A DNA stretch of 64,000 nt from CAXQZM01 sp965229645 (GTDB lineage Bacteria; Pseudomonadota; Alphaproteobacteria; UBA7985). This document shows, piece after piece, positions 34,779 through 41,943 of the stretch. A program made the position numbers and the translations under genes. The notes beneath the pieces are model-generated. The model worked only from the letters and a program-made list of their open reading frames with translations. It did not search any database and was not told where the DNA came from. Position 1 is the first letter of the stretch. Each line of letters starts with the position of its first letter. The stretch covers positions 2,356,001-2,420,000 of the forward strand of contig OZ245893.1 of assembly GCA_965229645.1 (NCBI GenBank), written 5' to 3'.

Positions 34779-35977
34779 TCGCATCGTTTTTGGGCAAGCG
34801 TGCCTTCGCCGCCATCCTCCGCAGTCTTGAGGGCCGCATCGACCAGGGCGCGCTCACTTTCATTTTGCCCGACGGCGAGCAACACGTCGTGGCGGGGCCA
34901 AATCCTGGTCCCCAGGCGCAACTCCAGATTCATACCTACGGCTTTATGCGCCGCATTCTGCGGTTTGGGTCGCTGGGGTTTGCCGAGGCCTACATGGCCG
35001 AGGAGTGTAGCAGCCCCGATATGCGCGCGGTGATGGATTTTGCCGTCGCCAACGCCAAGTGGTTCGACTCCGACGCGTTCATGAGCCGCGGCCTCGCCAA
35101 CCTCATCACCCGCTGGCGGCACAGCCGCCGCGACAATAGCCGCGTCGGGTCGCGCAAGAATATCGCTTACCACTACGACCTGGGCAATGACTTCTATGCC
35201 CTTTGGCTGGATCCGTCCATGACGTACTCCAGTGCTGTTTTTGCCGACGGGGTCAATTCCTTGGAGGTCGCGCAGCGGGAAAAGTACGACCGCCTGGCCC
35301 AGCTCGTCGATCTCAAGCCAGGGGCGCGGGTCTTAGAGATTGGGTGCGGCTGGGGCGGCTTTGCCGAATTTGCCGCCAGGGAGTACGGCGCGGAGGTGAC
35401 GGGCCTGACCATCAGTCAGGAACAGCTCGAGTACGCCAAGGCGCGGATTGCGCGCGCGGGCCTGACCGCTAAGGTCGATCTGCAGTTTTGCGACTACCGC
35501 GAACATGCGGGGAAAAACTACGACGCTCTGGTCTCGATTGAAATGTTCGAGGCGGTGGGCGAGCGGCACTGGCGAACCTTTTTTGATCGGGTTCAGGCCT
35601 TGTTGCGCCCAGGCGGCAAGGCGGGCCTGCAGGTCATTACCATCGCAGAGCCGTTTTTCCACGCCTACCGCGCCAGCCCAGACTTTATCCAGAAGTACAT
35701 TTTCCCAGGGGGCATGTTGCCAACGCCCGAGCATTTGGACGCCTTAGCGGGGCAGGTGAACCTGACGCGCGAGACTTCGACGGGGTACGGGACCCACTAC
35801 GCCCGCACCCTCGACACCTGGCTCGCCAACTTCCGCCAGCACTGGGACCAGATTAGCGCCATGGGATTCGATGAACGGTTTCGGCGCATGTGGGAGTACT
35901 ATCTGCACTATTGCTCTGCAGGGTTCACCGACGGTCGCTTGGACGTAAAGCAGATCGGTCTGCGCAAGGGTGCCTAA
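34775..35977 (+). CDS. cfa: Cyclopropane-fatty-acyl-phospholipid synthase
   Basis: A 400-residue SAM-dependent enzyme that adds a methylene bridge to unsaturated phospholipid acyl chains. It has YHYDLGNDFYALWLDPSMTYSSAVF, the SAM motif VLEIGCGWGGFAEF, GLTISQEQLEYA, VSIEMFEAVGE, and the C-terminal FIQKYIFPGGMLP and RMWEYYLHYCSAGF, including the conserved Cys near the end. The length is normal. It ends the light and oxidative stress gene run. Its TAA stop codon is the left flanking triplet of repeat R5. Confidence 0.93.
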   Translation: MIASFLGKRAFAAILRSLEGRIDQGALTFILPDGEQHVVAGPNPGPQAQLQIHTYGFMRRILRFGSLGFAEAYMAEECSSPDMRAVMDFAVANAKWFDSDAFMSRGLANLITRWRHSRRDNSRVGSRKNIAYHYDLGNDFYALWLDPSMTYSSAVFADGVNSLEVAQREKYDRLAQLVDLKPGARVLEIGCGWGGFAEFAAREYGAEVTGLTISQEQLEYAKARIARAGLTAKVDLQFCDYREHAGKNYDALVSIEMFEAVGERHWRTFFDRVQALLRPGGKAGLQVITIAEPFFHAYRASPDFIQKYIFPGGMLPTPEHLDALAGQVNLTRETSTGYGTHYARTLDTWLANFRQHWDQISAMGFDERFRRMWEYYLHYCSAGFTDGRLDVKQIGLRKGA

Positions 35978-36365
35978 GGCCAGCGGCAACTGAGGATGAC
36001 TCTTATGTTCGCTGGTATAAGGGCTGCGACTGCGGTCCCCCAAAGCGGGCTCCAAGCCTGAAGGGCGCAGGGAACGCCCGTAATCCAAACGCGCGGCCCC
36101 GAGAATCGCGGACACGCGCCTCGGGGTATAAGCCAAGGCCCCGTCCAGCGGTCGGGCTGAGCGAGCTTAGCGAGCGAGTAGAGACCGCAACTAAAAGGTC
36201 GGGCTGAGCGAGCTTAGCGAGCGAGTAGAGACCGCAACTAAAAGGTCGGGCTGAGCGAGCTTAGCGAGCGAGGTGAGACCGCAACCCATAAAGCCGAAAC
36301 GCGAAGCGTTTCTGCCGCGAGACACCAAACGGACATAAAAAAGGCGTCGTTGATAACCGTTTGTG
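35978..36365 (+). repeat. Dispersed multi-hairpin repeat R5 (388 bp, longest copy)
   Basis: The copy begins GGCCAGCGGCAACTGAGGAT right after the cfa TAA stop and ends ACCGTTTGTG right before TTA, the minus-strand TAA stop of the Fic gene. It contains both optional modules: GGGCTCCAAGCCTGAAGGGC and three tandem 47-bp units. The right terminal hairpin is badly eroded (ACGGACATAAAAAAGGCGTC), unlike other copies. It marks the left edge of the less GC-rich accessory block. Confidence 0.8.
36150..36290 (+). repeat. Three tandem 47-bp units inside repeat R5
   Basis: Units start at 36150, 36197 and 36244, each beginning GGTCGGGCTGAGCGAGCTTA and ending with GAGACCGCAAC plus an A-rich tail. The third unit has small changes (AGGTGAGACC). 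Single units of the same module occur in R3, R6 and R8, so this is a module that has expanded here. GCGGTC and GACCGC at the module ends can pair. Confidence 0.85.
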
Positions 36366-37445
36366 TTAGGTATTCAACCAGTACCTGGTGCCTTTTCGTT
36401 CTCCTGTCTTACGAAGTGCGCCCTTATCCACCAAGTCATTAAGATCCCGAGTCGTGGTAGGTGTAGAGGCGCCAGTAATGGCCCTATAGTTCTTCGCGCT
36501 CAAGCCCCCGATGAAGCCTGCAGGTCCCGCGTCGAACATACGGATAAGCGCGCGCTCTTGCCTTTTGTTGAGTTGACCACGCAGACTATCGAGCATTTGT
36601 GTCTTGATGATGATGTGATCAATGAGTTGAAGGGAGTACTCTTGAGCCGAGAGAGCGGTTTCTGCAAACCAAACAAGCCAAGACTGGATATCCATACGTT
36701 TGTTATGGTGTTCCAGTTCACGATAGTAGGATTTTCGTTCTTTCTCAATCTGTCGGGACAAGGCAAGAAGGCTTGGTTGACCAAGCGCCCGCGATATGCA
36801 ATGTTCAGAGATAGCACGCGCGATACGGCCATTTCCATCCTCAAAGGGGTGAATGGAAACAAAGTACAGGTGCGCGATCCCCGACAAAGTGAGAATTGGC
36901 AATCGAGCATTTTCGAGCCAACTCAGGAAGGTGTCCATTTCTTCTGGAACCTGAATTGAGGGAGGAGCCTCAAAGTGGATCTGTGGCTTGTCGATGGGAC
37001 CAGATACCACTTGCATAGCTTCCTCATGCGTTCGATACCCACCAATAACATCCATATTTCGTTGTGTACGGCAGACCATGTCATGCCAAGCAAAGAGGTC
37101 TTGGTGTGTGAGGGGCTGATCAAACCCTTTGAACACGCTGACCATGAGTTCAGCAATTCCCTGCTCCGCAGCGCCGGATTTTTTCAGGGGGGTAAGGCCG
37201 AATTCTCGACGTATTGAGGACTGGACAGAAGTGCGGTTCAAAAACTCACCCTCAATTTGCGAGGTTTTCATCGCCTCGTCGCTCAGAAGGTCAACTTTCA
37301 GCGCGTCTTGGTCTCGCGGATTAAGATGTTGCCATGCGCCGAGCAGGCGCCCAGCACCAAGAAGGAAGCGTTGCTCCAGCTCACTAAGGGCCTTGCTGTC
37401 GTAACGCCAATGTCGCCAATCGGGCTGTTGCCAATTCCAGGTCAT
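36366..37445 (-). CDS. Fic family protein with HTH tail, probable AMP-transferase
   Basis: A 359-residue Fic/DOC protein. The active-site motif HPFEDGNGRIAR (H199 to R207 for the core HPFEDGNGR) is complete, so AMP transfer from ATP to a protein Tyr/Ser/Thr is expected. An N-terminal inhibitory helix motif, TSQIEG (T61 to G66), matches the (S/T)xxxE(G/N) pattern of self-inhibited class II Fic proteins. The C-terminal 90 residues form a winged-helix-like region (ALIRMFDAGPAG, YRAITGASTPTTTRDLNDLVDKGAL). Its upstream region has four operator half-sites. It stands alone between repeats R5 and R6 and is less GC-rich than its left-hand neighbours. Confidence 0.92.
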   Translation of the reverse strand: MTWNWQQPDWRHWRYDSKALSELEQRFLLGAGRLLGAWQHLNPRDQDALKVDLLSDEAMKTSQIEGEFLNRTSVQSSIRREFGLTPLKKSGAAEQGIAELMVSVFKGFDQPLTHQDLFAWHDMVCRTQRNMDVIGGYRTHEEAMQVVSGPIDKPQIHFEAPPSIQVPEEMDTFLSWLENARLPILTLSGIAHLYFVSIHPFEDGNGRIARAISEHCISRALGQPSLLALSRQIEKERKSYYRELEHHNKRMDIQSWLVWFAETALSAQEYSLQLIDHIIIKTQMLDSLRGQLNKRQERALIRMFDAGPAGFIGGLSAKNYRAITGASTPTTTRDLNDLVDKGALRKTGERKGTRYWLNT

Positions 37446-37519
37446 GAGGAATAAGGGTGAGATTTATTCCTCACAAAATACCCATATTGTGAGGAATATC
37501 AAGGATATTTATTCCTCAC
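37445..37519. promoter_or_regulatory. Fic operator: four alternating TGAGGAATA/TATTCCTCA half-sites
   Basis: TGAGGAATA at 37445-37453, TATTCCTCAC at 37465-37474, GTGAGGAATA at 37489-37498 and TATTCCTCAC at 37510-37519 form two inverted repeats directly upstream of, and touching, the Fic start codon. Regular alternation argues for a DNA-binding protein, most simply the winged-helix tail of Fic itself acting as an autorepressor. Confidence 0.65.
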
Positions 37520-37546
37520 TATCACTTTTGGCGACTGTGACCAAAA

Positions 37547-37668
37547 GCGTTGGGCTGAGCGAGCCTAGCGCGCAAGGTACGACCGCAACCCCCAAAACCC
37601 GAAACGCGAAGCGTTTCTGCCGCGAGACACAATGGCCAAAGAAGTGTCCACTGCTAGGGCCGTTTGTT
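37547..37668 (+). repeat. Partial copy (R6) of the dispersed repeat
   Basis: Only the right half remains: one 47-bp-like unit (GTTGGGCTGAGCGAGCCTAG), then GAAACGCGAAGCGTTTCTGC, GCGAGACAC and a worn terminal hairpin ending GCCGTTTGTT before TGA. It lies upstream of the Fic gene. The left half is missing. Confidence 0.75.
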
Positions 37669-37946
37669 TGACAACCAATCAGCCAATTCAATACAGCTGA
37701 TTTCTTCCAATTTGATTAAGCAAAATTAGTTATACCCTGAGACCTCAGCATAATTCGATTTCAAATCTCATAGCTACAATATATCGGGCCAATTAAAGCG
37801 AATAGATACTACATATTGCGGTCAGTTTTTGGGTCTTTGATTTGTGCTGAGGTCTCACCCTATATTGGGGCTCGGCTTTTCTCCTTAAGGCATGATTATT
37901 TTAGGGGGGCGCAACTAAGCAAGCGCGAATTCCCCTAGTTGAATTT
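37669..37946. other. AT-rich gap with a separated 13-bp inverted repeat
   Basis: This 278-bp gap between R6 and the 3' end of a LysR gene has no convincing ORF. TGAGACCTCAGCA at 37738-37750 is mirrored exactly by TGCTGAGGTCTCA at 37845-37857, enclosing 94 bp. Each copy is itself nearly symmetrical (TGAG-N2-CTCA), so these may be two binding sites or the ends of a small lost element. Confidence 0.5.
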
Positions 37947-38852
37947 TCAGATCTCTTTCAGATAGGCCTCTAACCGTGCTGTAAAGTCGAGCAGGTCCAC
38001 CCTATTTTGCTCGATTTTACGAGACCACAGTGCAATGTCGCGACGGATTGAGGGGAACTCAGACTGGACAATTTTTGCGGTGCCTAAGTCACCGAACAAA
38101 CCGATTAGGTTTTTGGGAAGGGCCATGAGGGCATCTGTTGTCCGCAACAGATGCATCGGGATCATGAGGTCTCCTGAGATGGAGATATTTTGGATTTTGG
38201 GTTCTATTCCTAGAAACTGGAATATTTCTGTTTCGGTCCCGTGGATGCCCGCGCGTGCGCCTGCGATCACCCATCTAGCTTGTTCCAATTTATCCTTGGT
38301 AGCGATCACGCCGTCTTGTGCGAGTTCCGATTTTGCGCCCGCGACAATCACCAACTCATCGGGGAAAACTATATGCTGTACCAGGCTTTCTTCGTGAAGC
38401 CGCAATTGGGCTGGGGCAAGCGCTATGTCCAGCTGATGATCGATGAGCTTATCGATCAGGGGGGCCGCTGAGGTGCATTGAATTCGCAGGGCGTAGGGCC
38501 AATTTTGTTCAAGAGAGGCCTTGATCAAATTGGGCATAAAACTTGCTGCGAGTAGGGGACCAACACCCACACGGAGTTCTGATGTGAGACCTTCGCGCCA
38601 TTGGCGAATTGCCTCATCTGCCGCTTCTGCCTCTGTTAGAACGGCGCGGCCGCGCTCTGCGAGGAGTTCCCCCACATCGGTCGCGACAACACCATGGCTT
38701 GTGCGCACGAGAACGGGGGCGCCGACCCGATCCTCAATGATCCGTATGTTTCTGCTAAGAGTTGGCTGAGTTACGTTAAGTCGTTGCGCGGCCGAGTTGA
38801 GCGAGCCCAGGTCGATAGCCAGGGCTAGGTGGGAGAGAAGGCGAGGGTCCAT
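37947..38852 (-). CDS. LysR-family transcriptional regulator of the adjacent catabolic operon
   Basis: A 301-residue LysR regulator. The winged helix-turn-helix is at residues 1-60 (LLSHLALAIDLGSLNSAAQRLNVTQPTLSRNIRIIE). The effector domain begins near residue 94 (LRVGVGPLLAASFMPNLI). It is divergent from the seven-gene TRAP/sulfatase operon, with a 95-bp AT-rich gap, which makes it the likely regulator of that operon. The inducer is presumably the imported compound or a product of it. Confidence 0.88.
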   Translation of the reverse strand: MDPRLLSHLALAIDLGSLNSAAQRLNVTQPTLSRNIRIIEDRVGAPVLVRTSHGVVATDVGELLAERGRAVLTEAEAADEAIRQWREGLTSELRVGVGPLLAASFMPNLIKASLEQNWPYALRIQCTSAAPLIDKLIDHQLDIALAPAQLRLHEESLVQHIVFPDELVIVAGAKSELAQDGVIATKDKLEQARWVIAGARAGIHGTETEIFQFLGIEPKIQNISISGDLMIPMHLLRTTDALMALPKNLIGLFGDLGTAKIVQSEFPSIRRDIALWSRKIEQNRVDLLDFTARLEAYLKEI

Positions 38853-38947
38853 GGATATACAAATATTTATAGCAAATGCAGAAATTCTGATTTTATTTTG
38901 AAGGCAGAATTTTGCAAGAGGGGGGTTTCTACAAATGGGAGTACAAC

Positions 38948-39946
38948 ATGAATTTCTTTAGAAGGGCCGCACTTGTTGCTGCCGTTACCACCGCGTCCAT
39001 CTCGGGCGCCTATGCTGAAACCCTGAAGGCGGAGGGCGGCTCTGCGGCGGGTCTGAGCGCGCTCATTCCCCAACTGTTGTCAAACTATGCTTCTGACAAT
39101 CACGAAATCCGCGTGAACGTCGACCAAACGCTGACGCGCGCGGCGTTGAAAGTTGCGACAGGCGCAATTGATTTGGCAAGCACACCCGCTGGCGCTTTTG
39201 CGAAAATGCAGGTGGGGAAAGGCCCTTACAAGGACCTTGGTCAGGAAGCCATAGATGCCTCTGCCAATATCCGCTCACTCTTTTCCTTTGCGGGTGGTCA
39301 TGTCCATGTGATGGTTCGTGCTGACAGCGGGATTGAGAGCTGGGAAGATATTCGCGGCAAGCGTGTCTTTGTAGGCCCACCTGCGGGCTCTTTTTCTGGT
39401 CAAACCGCTGCCCTGATCCGCGCTGTAACAGGCATGGAGCCCAATGAAGACTACGAAGCGATCAAGCTCGCTTGGGGCGCGGCAAGTCAAGCTTTTGAGG
39501 ATGGACGGTTCGATGTGTTCATGCGTTCGGGCACCATGGGCTCTGCTGCAGTTGATCAATACGGCGCGGCCAGTCAGTTCCGCCTGCTGGGTGTTCCCGA
39601 GGGGCTGATTGGCACTGCAGCTTGGAATACTTACCTCTCCACACCTGGCTACGCAGCAGATGTACTGCCCGCTGGCACTTACTCCAACCAATCCAACAAC
39701 GACGAGGATCTGCTGGTCTCCGCCTACGTGATGTTCGTAAGTGTTCACCAAGACATGGAGGAGCAAACCGCCTACGATCTAACACGTGCCATGTTTGAGA
39801 ACATTGACGATGCGCATTCTGTGAATGCTGGTTTGGCACCGCTAAGAGTCGATAACGCATTCGTCTCACTAGCAGCACCTTTGCATCCTGGTGCGATCCG
39901 CTACTACGAAGAGGTCGGCGTACCTGTTCCCGACCATCTTCGCTAG
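38948..39946 (+). CDS. TRAP transporter solute-binding protein, TAXI family
   Basis: A 332-residue periplasmic binding protein. The ATG at 38948 has GGGAG upstream and starts a clean signal peptide (MNFFRRAALVAAVTTASISGAYAE). The mature protein shows the TAXI pattern: GGSAAGLSALIPQLLSNYA, ATGAIDLASTPAGAFA, IRGKRVFVGPPAGSFSGQ and a C-terminal AGLAPLRVDNAFVSLAAPLHPGAIRYYEE. It feeds the fused permease encoded next. It is the first gene of the operon and is followed by a stem-loop. The ligand cannot be read from the sequence; TAXI proteins often bind organic acids. Confidence 0.9.
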   Translation: MNFFRRAALVAAVTTASISGAYAETLKAEGGSAAGLSALIPQLLSNYASDNHEIRVNVDQTLTRAALKVATGAIDLASTPAGAFAKMQVGKGPYKDLGQEAIDASANIRSLFSFAGGHVHVMVRADSGIESWEDIRGKRVFVGPPAGSFSGQTAALIRAVTGMEPNEDYEAIKLAWGAASQAFEDGRFDVFMRSGTMGSAAVDQYGAASQFRLLGVPEGLIGTAAWNTYLSTPGYAADVLPAGTYSNQSNNDEDLLVSAYVMFVSVHQDMEEQTAYDLTRAMFENIDDAHSVNAGLAPLRVDNAFVSLAAPLHPGAIRYYEEVGVPVPDHLR

Positions 39947-39960
39947 TTGTTCGCAAATGT

Positions 39961-39984
39961 GAGGCGGGCTGACGTGCTCGCCTC
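39961..39984 (+). terminator. Intercistronic stem-loop after TAXI gene
   Basis: GAGGCGGGC pairs with GCTCGCCTC (one G-U pair) around a TGACGT loop, followed by ATCTGTTTTC. It sits between the binding-protein and permease genes and may partly terminate transcription or protect the upstream mRNA. Confidence 0.55.
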
Positions 39985-40023
39985 ATCTGTTTTCATGCGC
40001 CCCTAAGCACGTAAGAGGCGATC

Positions 40024-41943
40024 ATGGCGTCAAGAGCCAACTCGGTTAAGAGCCATATTTTACTAATTGTTGGGTTTGGATTTGCCCTGTTCGGCTATTT
40101 GAATGTGGTGCCTGATTTTGGACCCCTGCCGTCCATTGGGGTCATCCGCGCCGTAATCTTGCACCCGGCGATGTTTGCCATCGGGCTCACGATTGCCTTT
40201 CTTTACATTTCCGAATTCTCTTTGAAACCAAAGGACTTAGGGCTTACCCTATTCAATGCTGCCTTGGTGCTCATCGGATTCTATGCCCTCTGGTCCTTCA
40301 ATGTCGCAGTGTCTCGGCTTGAGAATGTCGGCCTCTTCTTTTTCAAAGAGTCCCATGCTTGGACTGCAATCGTTGGCTGCTGTGTTATTCTTTACTTCTG
40401 TTGGCGCATATGGGGCGTGCCGCTCGCCGTTGTGGGCCTAACGGCCTTGCTCTATTTCTTTTTTGGTCAACATCTACCTGGAATTTTGGGCCATGCAGGC
40501 ATGGACTTTGTCCAGGATACGCCTGCGGAGCTTTGGTTCAATACGGGCGACGGTGTTATGGGCAACATTCTGGCCATTTTGATCAACACCGTCTTTCCCT
40601 TCATTATTATGGGCGCGGTTCTCGAAGGGACAGGTGGCGGCTCGTCGATGATTAAGTTGAGCTTCCATGCCATGCGGCGATTTCGGGGCGGACCAGCCCA
40701 CGCGGCCATCATGGCCTCATCGCTCTTTGGTACCATATCAGGATCGGCTGTTTCCAATGTGGTTGGCACGGGTGTGATCACCATCCCCATGATTAAGCGG
40801 CGCGGCTTTCGCCCCACCTTTGCGGGCGGGGTAGAGGCCACAGCCTCCACAGGGGGTCAAGTTATGCCGCCGATCATGGGCGCTGCGGCGCTTGTGATGG
40901 CTGACTTTATTTCCGTACCTTATCTGACGATCATTGTTGCGGCCCTTATTCCTGCGCTGGCCTACTACGCGTCGCTCTTTACCACCGTCGTTTTTGAAAG
41001 TCGTTCGCTGGGGGTTGAGGTTGCCACGGACGAAGACCTCGAGCCAATCACCGCACAAGATTGGATCAACTTGATCCTGGTTGTGGTTCCGATCTCTATC
41101 GTTGTTATTTCCCTCATGTCAGGGTTCTCCGCCGCTGGCTCTGCTATGATCGCGCTGACGGTCTTGCTATTCCTGAGCTTCCTCAACCCCGCCATGCGCA
41201 AGCACCCTCTGCTGGTGGCGCAGAGCTTTGCCAAGGGCGGGGTGACCTTTGGTCGGTTGCTGATGGCAATTGGGACAGTCAGCCTTATTATTTCTGTTCT
41301 CGGCGCAACGGGCCTGCCTTTGGAATTTGCTAAGGTGATCAGCGGTAGCGCAGGAAATAACCTGTTGCTGGCACTTATTTTTGCGGCCTTAGCAGCGCTG
41401 GTGCTGGGTATGGGGATGCCGACCCTTCCCGCTTATCTAACCATTGTTATTATCTTAGGGCCTTCGTTGACAGGCCTGGGTCTTACCCAGCTGAATGCGC
41501 ACTTCTTCATCTTCTATTTTGGGGTCGCCTCTGCAATCACGCCACCCGTTGCCATGGCCGCCTTTGCCGCAGCGTCTATTTCCGGCGGCGGAGCCATTGC
41601 TACGGCTGCGCAGGCAACGCGCATCGGCATTGTGATCTTCGCCATTCCCTTCGTTTTTGCCTTCAATCCGATCATGCTGCTGGTGCGCGATGGCGGCGCA
41701 GAATTTGCCCTTTTGCCGCTTCTTTATCTCGTCGCTCGACTTGGTCTGCTAATCTATATGCTTGCCTCCGCTGCTGCCTTGTTCGACAAGCGCAGAATGC
41801 CAATCTGGGAAGCTATGTTGCGTGCTGTGGTTGGCTTGTTGCTAATCCATCCTGATCCAGGGATCAGTGGCGGCGCGATGGCGGCGAGCCTCGGCCTGGT
41901 CGCCTTGCACTATCGAGGTGTTCTGGGACGGTCCGACGCATGA
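40024..41943 (+). CDS. TRAP transporter fused permease (4TM-12TM)
   Basis: A 639-residue membrane protein in which the small and large TRAP subunits are fused, the usual partner of TAXI binding proteins. The large-subunit part begins near residue 130 and contains GAVLEGTGGGSSMIKLSF, SGSAVSNVVGTGVITIPMIKRRGF, GVEATASTGGQVMPPIMGAAALV and LVLGMGMPTLPAYLTIVIIL, all typical DctM-like stretches. It uses a sodium or proton gradient rather than ATP. Its last bases overlap the sulfatase start (ATGA). Confidence 0.93.
   Translation: MASRANSVKSHILLIVGFGFALFGYLNVVPDFGPLPSIGVIRAVILHPAMFAIGLTIAFLYISEFSLKPKDLGLTLFNAALVLIGFYALWSFNVAVSRLENVGLFFFKESHAWTAIVGCCVILYFCWRIWGVPLAVVGLTALLYFFFGQHLPGILGHAGMDFVQDTPAELWFNTGDGVMGNILAILINTVFPFIIMGAVLEGTGGGSSMIKLSFHAMRRFRGGPAHAAIMASSLFGTISGSAVSNVVGTGVITIPMIKRRGFRPTFAGGVEATASTGGQVMPPIMGAAALVMADFISVPYLTIIVAALIPALAYYASLFTTVVFESRSLGVEVATDEDLEPITAQDWINLILVVVPISIVVISLMSGFSAAGSAMIALTVLLFLSFLNPAMRKHPLLVAQSFAKGGVTFGRLLMAIGTVSLIISVLGATGLPLEFAKVISGSAGNNLLLALIFAALAALVLGMGMPTLPAYLTIVIILGPSLTGLGLTQLNAHFFIFYFGVASAITPPVAMAAFAAASISGGGAIATAAQATRIGIVIFAIPFVFAFNPIMLLVRDGGAEFALLPLLYLVARLGLLIYMLASAAALFDKRRMPIWEAMLRAVVGLLLIHPDPGISGGAMAASLGLVALHYRGVLGRSDA

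Noticed and set aside
36150..36290. CRISPR-like array of 47-bp units
   Set aside because: The units are directly adjacent with no unique spacers, occur singly inside other repeat copies, and no cas genes are present.
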